Source of the DNA: Candidatus Gastranaerophilales bacterium | GTDB taxonomy: Bacteria > Cyanobacteriota > Vampirovibrionia > Gastranaerophilales > Gastranaerophilaceae | Direction: 5' to 3' | DNA: 31,986 bases | Assembly (NCBI GenBank): GCA_900769645.1 | Contig: CAAGHI010000020.1 | Span: forward strand, 1-31,986 | Shown: positions 7,149 to 16,600 of the stretch, in pieces | Position numbering within the stretch: the stretch's first letter is position 1 | How the letters are laid out: each line of letters starts with the position of its first letter | Translations under genes and position numbers: made by a program | Notes under the pieces: generated by a model | Seen by the model: the letters and a program-made list of their open reading frames with translations, nothing else | What the model was told of the DNA's origin: nothing | Database searches by the model: none

Positions 7149-7212
7149 GCTTCCTAGCTGCTTAGCTGCTAACTCGATTTTGCGTACTATATCACGTGCT
7201 ACGCTGCAATTG

Positions 7213-7222
7213 CCCCCCCCCC
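7213..7222 (-). repeat. Homopolymer tract G10 (C10 on plus)
   Basis: Ten G on the minus strand after TTTC, nine codons into the ATG-7249 frame. The other G10 in the window (31716-31725) also follows TTTC and a similar leader. Confidence 0.9.
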
Positions 7223-7340
7223 GAAAGCAATTCTCAATTCTTTAAACATAAACTTTCCACTCTTTCTCATAGACATATATTTACTCTACCATATTTTCAA
7301 TGACTCTTCAACCCTATGTCCTAGTTCAGCACATATCAGA

Positions 7341-7490
7341 CTAAGCACATTTTTCTTTTAATTTATAGTAATATTCCATCGGTGTCAAGTAATTAAGGCT
7401 TTGGTGCATTCTTTCACAATTGTATTTATACTCAAATTTTCTTAATAATTTCCTTGTTTCTTCTATTAAAGCATTTACAATATACCCAAG
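7341..7490 (-). pseudogene. Transposase fragment (DDE integrase-core C-terminus, IS3/IS481-like)
   Basis: About 45 residues before a stop at 7341: ETRKLLRKFEYKYN, CERMHQSLNYLTPMEYY and a lysine-rich end. The YNxERxHQSLNYLTPxEY block is the usual end of IS3- or IS481-type transposases. Everything upstream (the catalytic D and D residues) is missing, and the sequence runs directly into a plus-strand gene. It is an insertion-sequence remnant with no recognisable intact ends. Confidence 0.7.
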
Positions 7491-7503
7491 AGATAATGCC
7501 CAC

Positions 7504-7818
7504 ATGAAACAAATTGCAACTGGTTTGAATAATTTAAACACAACCAATTCTAATATTATAGGAGATAGAGCAATGGGAAGTACAGGCAGATTGTTCTATC
7601 GTTATGAATTTAATTCAGGCAAACTTCAAAATGAAATATTAGATTTAAGTAACCCTACCGATGGTGCAAAATACTATCAACAAGATGCCTACGGAAGACA
7701 AATTGGCGGATATTATGATGCAAATCGTGGCGAAGGACGCTACCTTACAAATGACATGACTCCTGCGGACGATCCATGGTTGAATTTTGATCCAGCAAAC
7801 GAATATAATTTAAAATAA
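7504..7818 (+). CDS. Hypothetical protein, probably truncated at its 5' end
   Basis: From the ATG at 7504 there are 104 residues, beginning MKQIATGLNNLNTTNSNIIG and ending DDPWLNFDPANEYNLK. A segment KYYQQDAYGRQIGGYYDANRG is reminiscent of the YDxYGR motif in the small protein at 823-1029. There is no clear ribosome binding site, and the frame stays open upstream into the transposase remnant, so this is probably the C-terminal part of a longer gene cut by the insertion. No signal peptide or membrane segment is visible. Function unknown. Confidence 0.5.
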   Translation: MKQIATGLNNLNTTNSNIIGDRAMGSTGRLFYRYEFNSGKLQNEILDLSNPTDGAKYYQQDAYGRQIGGYYDANRGEGRYLTNDMTPADDPWLNFDPANEYNLK

Positions 7819-7821
7819 TAA

Positions 7822-7853
7822 AATACTGGCTTCCTTAATAGGAGGCCAGTATT
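7822..7853. terminator. Hairpin between convergent genes
   Basis: AATACTGGC (7822-7830) pairs perfectly with GCCAGTATT (7845-7853), and the inner TTCCT/AGGAG extends it. It lies between the hypothetical gene and the 3' end of rpoC2 and could serve both strands; T tracts are short. Confidence 0.65.
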
Positions 7854-7876
7854 AATTGATATATAACTCACGTGAA

Positions 7877-10800
7877 TTATTCTTCTTCGTTATTACCTAA
7901 TTGGAAATCAGGAGCACCAAACATACCTTCGATTTCTTCCAAAATCGCAGATGGTTTACGAGCTTGATTTCTTTGTGCAACTGCACGTTTTCTTTCTTCA
8001 CGTTCTTTTTCTTCGTTAGCATTTGACAAGTGATGGAAACCAGTACCAGCCGGAATCAAACGACCGATGATAACGTTTTCTTTCAAACCTCTCAACATGT
8101 CTTTCTTTCCATCTACCGCAGCTTCTGTCAAGATTCTTGTTGTTTCTTGGAATGATGCTGCTGAAATGAAGCTTTCTGTATTCAAGGAAGCTTTTGTAAT
8201 ACCTAACAACATGTATTCGCAAGTTGCAGGGGTGCCGCCTTTTTCTTCAACTTCATGGTTTTCTTTTTCAAATGTTTGCATTTCAACAAGTTCACCAGGT
8301 AACAATGTTGTATCACCCGCATCAACAATTTTAACTTTCTTAGTCATTTGTCTTACGATGATTTCAACGTGTTTATCAGCGATTTCTACGCCCTGTGAAC
8401 GATATACTCTTTGAACTTCGTCTACCAAGTATTGTTGAGCTGCTTCAGGTCCGCAAAGTCTGATTACATCGTGTGGGTTCAAAGGACCACTTGTCAAAGG
8501 TTGACCTTTTGTAATCTTTTGTTTGTTTTGAACTACGATGTTTGCATCAATTGCGTATTTGATTTCAGTTCTGCCATTTTCCGTTACTAAGAACAATCTT
8601 GGTAAATCATCATCAGTTTCGATTTCTGCAATACCATCTTCTTCTGCTAAAATAGCACAATCTTTTGGTTTACGACCTTCAAGAAGTTCTTCAACTCTCG
8701 GCAAACCTTGAACGATATCGCCTGTTTTTTGTCTTTCAAATACCAATGTCGCAATGTTATCACCACGTAGAACCAAAGCTCCAGCTTCAACCTGCAACAT
8801 AGTACCTGGGCTAATCAAGTATGGACGACCGTTTCTAATTGTGATTTCACCCTTATTAACAGCTGTAACCATACCTGAAACAGTTGCTCTTTCTTCGCTA
8901 GCAGCAAGCAAGCCATCAAGTCTTACAAAATCACCTTTCTTAACAAGAGCTTTACCCTTAACAGCGATTTTTGTTTCGTAAGTGTTGCTTGTCAACAACA
9001 ATCTTCTTGCGTCTTCTCTATCAGCCTTAATAGAGGCAACACCATCATTAATAGCCAATACTTGAGTTTTAGCAACCGGAGTCTTAGGATCAATTACCTG
9101 ACCATCTTTTACAAGAAGTTCTGTTTGCAATGATGACATTGTTTTAGCATTGCCTTCAAATTCACGACGAACAATCAAGTTTTCCAAAACAACAATTCTC
9201 AAATTGCCATCTTCTTCAAGTTCTACCATACCTTTAAGGTGTGACAAGTAACCTTGCATTTGAAGAACCAAACTTGTTCTTGTAATAGTTGCACCATCTA
9301 GGTTTCTAACTCTAGCACCGTCTTTGTACTGCAATTGAGTAACAGGAACGATGTCAATCAATTCATCTGATGTGTTGAATTGGATAGAAACTGCTTTTTG
9401 ATCAACTTCAAGCACTTGAACAGGTCTAACCAAAATTTGAATAGGCTGGTTAGAAATACTGTCTTCATCAAGTGACAAGCTTGTATCAAGTTCTTCGTCC
9501 AAATCGTCAATATCGATGTCGTCCATTGAAGAGTCCATAATTGTTACGATAGAAGTTTCTTTAACTTTGATACCATCAGCAATAACAGTACCTTTCTTAA
9601 CAACTTCACCTTCATCAACTTTCAATTCAGAAACGCTAGGAAGTGTGTGAACTTCGCCAGGACGGATTGTGATTTCGTGGATTACGTCATTGTATTCTTT
9701 GAATTCAACAATACCATCGATGTGGCAATATACGTCTTTTACAACTTCTGTACCTGCTGTAACGTGAGTTCCGTTTTCAACCATCTTCAAAGAAGAATCT
9801 TTGTTAATTTGGTGAATTTCTTCCGGAATAAATACAACAGAACCAGGTTTTGTAATAATTTGGTTTTCATCAACTTCAACGTCAACATATCTGATTTCAC
9901 CAGAAGATGTCACGGCACAATCGTCGTCAACAAGTTCGGCAATAATCATACCGTTTTCAACTGTTGTATCAACAGGAGCCTTAACGATGTATTTTTCACC
10001 AGTTTTATCAACTGTCCAAAGTTGTTCTTTTTTAGTTTGTTCAAATGTCGCATTTGCAGGCATCAAAGAAGCGATTACAATAGTAATTTCTTTACCTTGA
10101 ACAACTTTCTTGATATTCTTGCCTTCAAATTTAACATCTTCAATAACCAAATCTTCACCAAAACGAACTTCACCGCCGTGTTCAGAAATAGTCAATGTTT
10201 CAGCAAGTTTTTCGCCTTCTTTAATAGCTTGACCGTCTTTTACAAGAACCTTTGAACCACCTGGAAGGTTGTAAACATCGCCACCAAGAACCCAAATAAT
10301 ACCTTGTTTGTTTGTTGTTCTTGAGATGTTACCTTGTCTGTCTTTCTTTTCATCAGCAACGAAATCTTCGTATAATACTTCACCTGACAAGTCTGATGAA
10401 ATATCTTTTGTAGCTTTTTCAGTCAAACGAGAGCTTGAACCTTGAGCAGCCGGTTCATATTGAGCCAACTTGAAGCCTTTTTTAACTTCCATACCATTCT
10501 TGAAGAATACTGTTGATCCTGCAGGAATATGGTATTTTTCAGTTCTTTTAGCGCCCTTGATTTCAATATCTGTTTCGTAGTTAGAAATATTAACAACATC
10601 ACCGTGACGAGTTCTCAATTCTCTTGTTTTAACGGTTGAAATAACTTCACCGTCTTGCTTTGCAATAACTTCTTTAATCGCATCTTTAACGCCAACCGCA
10701 CCACCTGTGTGGAATGTTCTCATGGTAAGCTGTGTACCAGGTTCACCGATTGACTGAGCTGCGATAATACCGATTGCTTCACCGATATCAACAAGTTTTT

Positions 10801-11737
10801 GAGTTGTCATTGCCCAACCGTAACATTTTTGGCAGATACCATATTCAAGTCCACAAGTCAAACCTGAACGAACTTTAAGTTCTTGCAAGTTCAAGTGAGA
10901 AACTTTCTTGATATCTTCTCTGTCCATTGTTGTTCCGGCTGCACAAATAACGTTACCATCAGCATCTTTGATATCTTCGGCAATTGTTCTACCCAACAAT
11001 CTATCGATTAGAGGAACAATAACGTTATCACCGTCTGTGATAGGTTTCATGTTAATTGATTTTGTTGTGTGACAGTCATCAGCACGAATAATTACGTCCT
11101 GAGCAACGTCAACCAAACGTCTTGTCAAATAACCTGAATCGGCTGTTTTCAACGCTGTATCTACAAGCCCTTTTCTTGCACCATAAGATGAAATGATGTA
11201 TTCTGTAACGGATAAGCCTTCTTTAAAGTTTGATTTAATCGGCAAGTCGATGATTTGACCTTGTGCGTCTGCCATCAAACCTCTCATACCAACCAACTGT
11301 GATACCTGTGACAAGTTACCTCTGGCACCGGAGAATGCCATCATATATACCGGATTTAATCTGTCGAAGTTTTCTACAACCTGAGAAGTCAATTTCGCAG
11401 TTGTTTCAGACCATGTGTCGATAACCTTTGTATATCTTTCTACTTCGGTAATTTCACCTTTCAAGTATCTGTTTGTTGATTTTTCGATTTCCGTTTCGGC
11501 TTCTTTTAGTAATTCTTTCTTAATTTCCGGAACTTGCAAGTCAGCGATTGAAATTGTAGTACCGGATTTTGTAGCATACCTGTAGCCGAGATTTTTAAGG
11601 CTGTTAGCCAATTCTGCGGTTTTTGCTCCGCCAAACTCTAGATACATTTGTGAAAGCAAGTTGTTCAAACCTTTTTTGTCCATTTGCTTGTTAATGAAAT
11701 CTACAGTTTTTTTAGCATGTGTGTATGTTGTTTCCAT
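7877..11737 (-). CDS. rpoC2: RNA polymerase subunit beta' (RpoC2, C-terminal half of split beta')
   Basis: 1286 residues, corresponding to the C-terminal part of bacterial beta'. The start ATG has AAGGA upstream. Visible blocks: a zinc site (C in RADDCHTT, then CGLEYGICQKC), trigger-loop region GEAIGIIAAQSIGEPGTQLT and MRTFHTGG near residues 317-345, and GDIVQGLPRVEELLEGRKPK near residue 1004. The roughly 650 residues between the last two are beta-rich and repetitive; they match in place and size the giant SI3 insertion of cyanobacterial RpoC2. The C-terminus has FISAASFQETTRILTEAA and LIPAGTGF as in all beta'. It lies 74 bp after rpoC1 and is the end of the rpoB-rpoC1-rpoC2 operon. A separate rpoC2 gene is a hallmark of the cyanobacterial lineage. 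Confidence 0.96.
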   Translation of the reverse strand: METTYTHAKKTVDFINKQMDKKGLNNLLSQMYLEFGGAKTAELANSLKNLGYRYATKSGTTISIADLQVPEIKKELLKEAETEIEKSTNRYLKGEITEVERYTKVIDTWSETTAKLTSQVVENFDRLNPVYMMAFSGARGNLSQVSQLVGMRGLMADAQGQIIDLPIKSNFKEGLSVTEYIISSYGARKGLVDTALKTADSGYLTRRLVDVAQDVIIRADDCHTTKSINMKPITDGDNVIVPLIDRLLGRTIAEDIKDADGNVICAAGTTMDREDIKKVSHLNLQELKVRSGLTCGLEYGICQKCYGWAMTTQKLVDIGEAIGIIAAQSIGEPGTQLTMRTFHTGGAVGVKDAIKEVIAKQDGEVISTVKTRELRTRHGDVVNISNYETDIEIKGAKRTEKYHIPAGSTVFFKNGMEVKKGFKLAQYEPAAQGSSSRLTEKATKDISSDLSGEVLYEDFVADEKKDRQGNISRTTNKQGIIWVLGGDVYNLPGGSKVLVKDGQAIKEGEKLAETLTISEHGGEVRFGEDLVIEDVKFEGKNIKKVVQGKEITIVIASLMPANATFEQTKKEQLWTVDKTGEKYIVKAPVDTTVENGMIIAELVDDDCAVTSSGEIRYVDVEVDENQIITKPGSVVFIPEEIHQINKDSSLKMVENGTHVTAGTEVVKDVYCHIDGIVEFKEYNDVIHEITIRPGEVHTLPSVSELKVDEGEVVKKGTVIADGIKVKETSIVTIMDSSMDDIDIDDLDEELDTSLSLDEDSISNQPIQILVRPVQVLEVDQKAVSIQFNTSDELIDIVPVTQLQYKDGARVRNLDGATITRTSLVLQMQGYLSHLKGMVELEEDGNLRIVVLENLIVRREFEGNAKTMSSLQTELLVKDGQVIDPKTPVAKTQVLAINDGVASIKADREDARRLLLTSNTYETKIAVKGKALVKKGDFVRLDGLLAASEERATVSGMVTAVNKGEITIRNGRPYLISPGTMLQVEAGALVLRGDNIATLVFERQKTGDIVQGLPRVEELLEGRKPKDCAILAEEDGIAEIETDDDLPRLFLVTENGRTEIKYAIDANIVVQNKQKITKGQPLTSGPLNPHDVIRLCGPEAAQQYLVDEVQRVYRSQGVEIADKHVEIIVRQMTKKVKIVDAGDTTLLPGELVEMQTFEKENHEVEEKGGTPATCEYMLLGITKASLNTESFISAASFQETTRILTEAAVDGKKDMLRGLKENVIIGRLIPAGTGFHHLSNANEEKEREERKRAVAQRNQARKPSAILEEIEGMFGAPDFQLGNNEEE

Positions 11738-11784
11738 TATACTTATATCCTTTTTTAATAAATAATTGCATTTTTTTAATTGTC

Positions 11785-11804
11785 TTAGGGCATTGCTGCC
11801 CTAA
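11785..11804. repeat. Hairpin in the rpoC1-rpoC2 spacer
   Basis: TTAGGGCA (11785-11792) and TGCCCTAA (11797-11804) form a perfect 8-bp stem with a 4-nt loop, seven bases past the rpoC1 stop. On the transcribed strand no T tract follows, so it is unlikely to be a full terminator. It could be an RNA-processing or stability element. Confidence 0.7.
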
Positions 11805-11811
11805 CGACTTT

Positions 11812-13521
11812 TTACGCCAAAGCATTTCTTACAGCTTCGTTGAAGATAATTCTTCCGGCAGTTGTTTCAAGTCTTTCGCCGTGTTCATCTCTTACAACAA
11901 TTTTGTCGTGAAGATCAATTACGCCGACTTCAAGAGCTGAAATTGCGTCTTGGAAGTTGTAGAAATATCCTTTTGGATCTGATTCAGGATTTTTCAAGAT
12001 TGTCAAGTAGTACATACCCAAGACCATATCCTGTGTAGGAGTGATAATTGGTTTACCTGTAGCCGGAGCCAAGATATTGTTTGTAGCCAACATTAACATT
12101 CTAGCTTCTGTTTGAGCCTCAATTGACAATGGAACGTGAACAGCCATCTGGTCACCATCGAAGTCAGCATTGAATGCTGTACATACCAATGGGTGAAGTT
12201 GGATTGCACGACCTTCTACCAATTTTGGTTCGAATGCCTGAATACCTAGTCTGTGAAGAGTCGGGGCACGGTTCAATAGAACTGGGTGTCCATCGATTAC
12301 CTCTTCTAATATATCCCATACAATTGCTTCAGAACGTTCAATTTTCTTCTTAGCAGATTTAATGTTTTGAACGTATCCTCTTTCAATCAATTTATTAACA
12401 ACGAATGGTTTAAACAATTCGATAGCCATTTCTTTCGGCAAACCACATTGATTTAATTTCAATTGCGGACCTACAACGATAACTGAACGACCTGAGTAGT
12501 CAACACGTTTACCAAGTAAGTTTTGACGGAAACGACCTTGTTTACCTTCAATAATATTAGACAATGATTTCAACGCTCTGTTGTTAGGACCAACAACTGT
12601 TCTTCCACGTCTGCCGTTATCAATCAAGGCGTCAACTGCTTCTTGCAACATACGTTTTTCGTTACGTACGATAATTTCAGGAGCGCCCATTTCCAACAAT
12701 CTTTGCAAACGGTTGTTTCTGTTGATTACACGTCTATACAAATCGTTCAAGTCAGATGTTGCAAAACGTCCACCGTCCAACTGAACCATAGGTCTTAAAT
12801 CTGGAGGAGTTACAGGAAGTACGTCCATAATCATCCAAGTCGGATCTGTTTCTGATGAAATCAATGAATCCAACAATCTCAAACGTTTGATAAGTTTACT
12901 TTTCTTTTGTACAGAATTAATTGTTCCTGCAAGTTCTGATCTGATTTCTTCTGCAAGTTCTTTTGTATTAATTTCTGACAAAAGTTCTTTAATAGCTTCA
13001 GCACCGATACCTACTTTCAATTCAGAATCTTCGTGTTCAGCCATATAATCTTCATATTCTTCTTCTGATAAAAGTTGAAGTTTTTTGAAATCACTTTCGC
13101 CAGCATCTAGAACAACGTAGCTGTTGAAGTAAATTACTTGTTCCAAATCTTTAAGAGTCATATCAAGAAGTAAACCTAAGTATGAAGGAATACCTTTCAA
13201 GAACCAGATGTGAGAAACAGGGGCAGCAAGTTTGATGTGACCCATTCTCTGACGTCTTACTTTTGAATCAGTAACTTCAACACCGCATCGTTCGCAGATG
13301 ATACCTTTGTGTCTTACTCTTTTATATTTACCGCAATAGCATTCCCAGTCTTTGGTTGGTCCAAAAATTCTTTCGCAGAATAGACCATCACGTTCCGGTT
13401 TTAATGTACGGTAATTGATTGTTTCCGGTTTAGTAACTTCGCCGTAAGACCATTTAAGTATTCTTTCCGGTGAAGCGATACTAATTCGTATATAGTCAAA
13501 ATAATCTATGCTTGTTGACAT
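11812..13521 (-). CDS. rpoC1: RNA polymerase subunit gamma (RpoC1, N-terminal half of split beta')
   Basis: 569 residues, the N-terminal half of beta'. The catalytic magnesium loop NADFDGDQMAVHVPL is present. The N-terminal zinc finger is CYCGKY...CERCGVEVT, and clamp and lid regions are recognisable (LGKRVDYSGRSVIVVGP, NRAPTLHRLGIQAF). It ends at GRIIFNEAVRNALA, the point where cyanobacterial RpoC1 also stops. The length is slightly shorter than the roughly 620 residues common in Cyanobacteria. The start has AAGGAG upstream. It is separated from rpoB by a repeat-filled spacer (13551-13684) and from rpoC2 by 74 bp. Together with RpoB, RpoC2 and alpha it forms the polymerase core. Confidence 0.96.
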   Translation of the reverse strand: MSTSIDYFDYIRISIASPERILKWSYGEVTKPETINYRTLKPERDGLFCERIFGPTKDWECYCGKYKRVRHKGIICERCGVEVTDSKVRRQRMGHIKLAAPVSHIWFLKGIPSYLGLLLDMTLKDLEQVIYFNSYVVLDAGESDFKKLQLLSEEEYEDYMAEHEDSELKVGIGAEAIKELLSEINTKELAEEIRSELAGTINSVQKKSKLIKRLRLLDSLISSETDPTWMIMDVLPVTPPDLRPMVQLDGGRFATSDLNDLYRRVINRNNRLQRLLEMGAPEIIVRNEKRMLQEAVDALIDNGRRGRTVVGPNNRALKSLSNIIEGKQGRFRQNLLGKRVDYSGRSVIVVGPQLKLNQCGLPKEMAIELFKPFVVNKLIERGYVQNIKSAKKKIERSEAIVWDILEEVIDGHPVLLNRAPTLHRLGIQAFEPKLVEGRAIQLHPLVCTAFNADFDGDQMAVHVPLSIEAQTEARMLMLATNNILAPATGKPIITPTQDMVLGMYYLTILKNPESDPKGYFYNFQDAISALEVGVIDLHDKIVVRDEHGERLETTAGRIIFNEAVRNALA

Positions 13522-13550
13522 TGTTTGTCTTTCTCCTTTTTATTATTTAA

Positions 13551-13684
13551 GTGAAAAGTGAAACGTGAAATGTGAAAAGACCTTTTCAAATAATATTTAC
13601 TTTTCTAATTTGATAATTGGTGGTTTATGAGAAGTAAAAACATTTAATAGACTTTTCACTTCTCACTTTTCACCTTTCACTTTT
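13551..13684. repeat. Inverted GTGAAA-repeat pair in the rpoB-rpoC1 spacer
   Basis: The left arm (13551-13582, GTGAAAAGTGAAACGTGAAA and on to AAAAGACC) and right arm (13649-13684, starting AGACTTTTCACTTCTCACTT) are imperfect reverse complements, 66 bp apart. The right arm overlaps the rpoB stop codon (13683-13685). A third copy sits in the pilin leader at 6242-6275. In the operon RNA the arms could fold into a long stem. Confidence 0.8.
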
Positions 13685-16600
13685 ATATATCTCCGAATGT
13701 AGTCGGTGTTTCAAAGAAATTGATATTCAATAGTTCTGAATCAACGTCTGATAAAGTACGTTTTGGAGCTGATTTTCTCAAATCGTCCATATCAGTCATC
13801 AAATCAACTTCTTGACCGTCTTTTTTCGCTACCGTAATATCCAAACCGATACTTTGCAATTCTCTTACAAGTACCTTGAATGATTCCGGAATACCAGGTC
13901 TTGGGATATTGTCACCTTTAACGATTGCTTCATAAGCTCTGTTACGTCCGTTGACATCATCTGATTTAATTGTCAACATTTCTTGAAGAGTATATGCAGC
14001 ACCGTAAGCTTCCAATGCCCAAACTTCCATTTCACCGAATCTCTGTCCACCGAACTGAGCTTTACCACCCAATGGCTGTTGAGTTACTAGTGAGTAAGGA
14101 CCTGTTGATCTTGCGTGAATTTTATCATCTACAAGGTGAACAAGTTTCAAGATATAAGAAAGTCCAACAGCGACCGGTCTATCAAACGGTTCACCAGTTC
14201 TACCATCAATAAGTGTAACTTTACCGTCTTCATTTACCCAGTCACAACCAGAAGCTTTAATACCTTTCAAAAGTTCTGCCTTAGTAGCTCTTTCAGATTG
14301 GTTGTCACCGTATCTTTCATCGAATGAAGGTGTTTCATAATAATTACCTGTCAAGTATGCAGCCAAACCTAGCAACAATTCGTAAGTTTGACCTACGTTC
14401 ATACGAGAAGGAACACCAAGTGGGTTCAATACGATATCAACCGGAGTACCATCTGGCAAGAAAGGCATATCTTCTTTTGGAAGAATTCTTGAAACGATAC
14501 CTTTGTTACCGTGACGTCCAGAAAGTTTATCACCAACAGAAACTTTACGTTTTTGAGCGATGTAAACTCTGATTACTGTATTTGCTCCTGGAGGAAGTTC
14601 ATCACCTTTTTCTCTGTCAAATACTTTAACGTCGAGTACTCTACCACCTTCACCGTGAGGGACTCTCAAAGAGTTATCTTTCACATCTCTTGCTTTTTCA
14701 GCGAAGATTGCTCTTAAAAGTTTTTCTTCAGGTGGGTGTTCTGATTCACCTTTTGGTGTAACTTTACCAACCAAGATATCGTCAGCATAAACTCTAGCAC
14801 CGATACGAACAATACCACGTTCGTCCAAGTGTCTCAAAGCATCTTCTGAAACGTTTGGAATTTCACGTGTAATTTCTTCTGGTCCAAGTTTTGTTTGACG
14901 AGCATCAATTTCAAGTTTTTCAACGTGAACTGATGTGAAGATGTCATCGTGTACGCATCTTTCAGAAAGCAAGATAGCATCTTCATAGTTATAACCTTCC
15001 CAAGGCATATACGCAACGATTACGTTTTTACCTAATGAAAGTTCACCACAGTTTGTTGAAGCACCATCGGCAATTACATCACCTGCTTTAACCTTGTCAC
15101 CTTCGTGTACCAAAGGTTTTTGGTTAATACAAGTATCTTGGTTACTTCTTACATATTTCATCAATGTGTACAAGTGCGGTTTGTTGTGGATATCACGAAT
15201 GATAATTTCTTCACCAACAACTCTTTCAACAACACCATCAACATCTGATACAATAACCATACCAGAGTCTTTTGCAACACGTTTTTCCATACCTGTACCA
15301 ACAACCGGTCTTTGAGTAATCAAAAGAGGTACTGATTGACGTTGCATGTTTGATCCCATTAGAGCACGGTTAGCATCATCGTGTTCAATGAACGGAATCA
15401 ATGATGTCGCAACAGAGATGATTTGGATAGGTGAAACACCCACAAAGTCAACCTTGCTTGATTGATCCATTGTAAATTCTGATCTGTAACGAACAGGAAC
15501 ATATTCATCTTTAAATGTATTGTCAGGGTTCAATTGAACGTCTGCAGGAGCACATCTGAATTCTTCGTCCTCGTCAGCTGTCATATAAACAACTTCGTCA
15601 GTAACTTTACCATCTTTTACAACGAAGAACGGAGCTTCTACAAAACCGTAATCATTAACTTTTGCGTGAGTAGCTAATGAACCGATCAAACCTGCGTTCG
15701 GACCTTCCGGTGTTTCAATCGGACAAATACGACCGTAGTGAGAAGGGTGAATATCACGAACCGCAAAGCCGGCTCTTTCTCTCATCAAACCACCAGGTCC
15801 TAATGCTGAAATACGTCTTTTGTGAGTCAATTCAGCCAACGGGTTAATTTGGTCCATGAACTGTGACAATTGAGAACTTCCGAAGAATTCTTTCAATGAA
15901 GCAACAAGTGGTTTTGTGTTCAACAAGTTCAACGGTGTCAATGTTTCAGAATCCTGCAAAGTCATTCTTTCTTTAACGATTCTTTCAATTCTAGAAAGAC
16001 CAACTCTGAATTGGTTTTGCAACAATTCACCAACTGAACGAATTCTTCTGTTTCCTAAGTGGTCGATATCATCAACTGTTCCTTCATCGTAAGTCAAGTT
16101 AATCAAATATTCGATTGATGCTACGATATCTTGAACTGTTAATGTTCTTTGGTTTTTAGGAATGTTCAAGTTCAATTTTTTGTTCAATTTGTAACGACCT
16201 ACACGACCGATGTCGTATTTCTTTTCGTCAAAGAAACGAGATTCCAAAATAGAACGTCCGCCGGCAGCAGATGCTGGATCTCCAGGTCTTAATTTTTTAT
16301 AAACTTCAATCAAAGCGTCATCAGTTGTTTCAGCTGTATCTTTATCCAAAGTTTTCTTCAAGAAATCAAAGTGAGTGAACAAAGATTCCATTTCAGAAAC
16401 CGTGATACCCATAGCTTTCAACAATGTTGTAGCCAAGATTTTTCTGTTTTTATCAATTTTTACGTAAATTAAATCGTTTGAGTCTGTTTCAATCTTCAAC
16501 CAAGCTCCACGGTTCGGAATCATAGTTGCGTTGTACAAACGTTTTCCTGCAGGGGAAATATCACGCTTGAAGTAAACACCAGGAGAACGAACGATCTGAG

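Larger units (their letters stand above)
6294..7249 (-). other. Repeat-rich open extension upstream of the pilin, out of frame with its ATG by one base
   Basis: In the pilin frame there is no stop from 6293 up to 7241, over 300 codons, although the DNA is mostly nested palindromic repeats. A plausible start, ATG at 7249 with GGAAAG close upstream, begins a peptide MFKELRIAF and then meets ten G (plus C7213-7222). With ten G it stops after about 16 codons. With eleven (or eight) it would enter the open frame and continue to the pilin stop at 5547, giving about 567 residues. The extension contains GATHVALCN...RYWCK, and low-complexity translations of intergenic repeats (for example FFPTPLWGEGYF). 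This is either a contingency-type long prepilin leader, or repeat DNA that happens to be open while the real pilin starts at 6293. A weak promoter (TTGAAA about 30-40 bp upstream) may serve the 7249 start. Confidence 0.5.

Noticed and set aside
9647..10255. Plus-strand open frame of 202 codons opposite rpoC2
   Set aside because: It is antisense to well-conserved RpoC2 sequence, has an F/N/C-rich composition and no ribosome binding site; a shadow frame.
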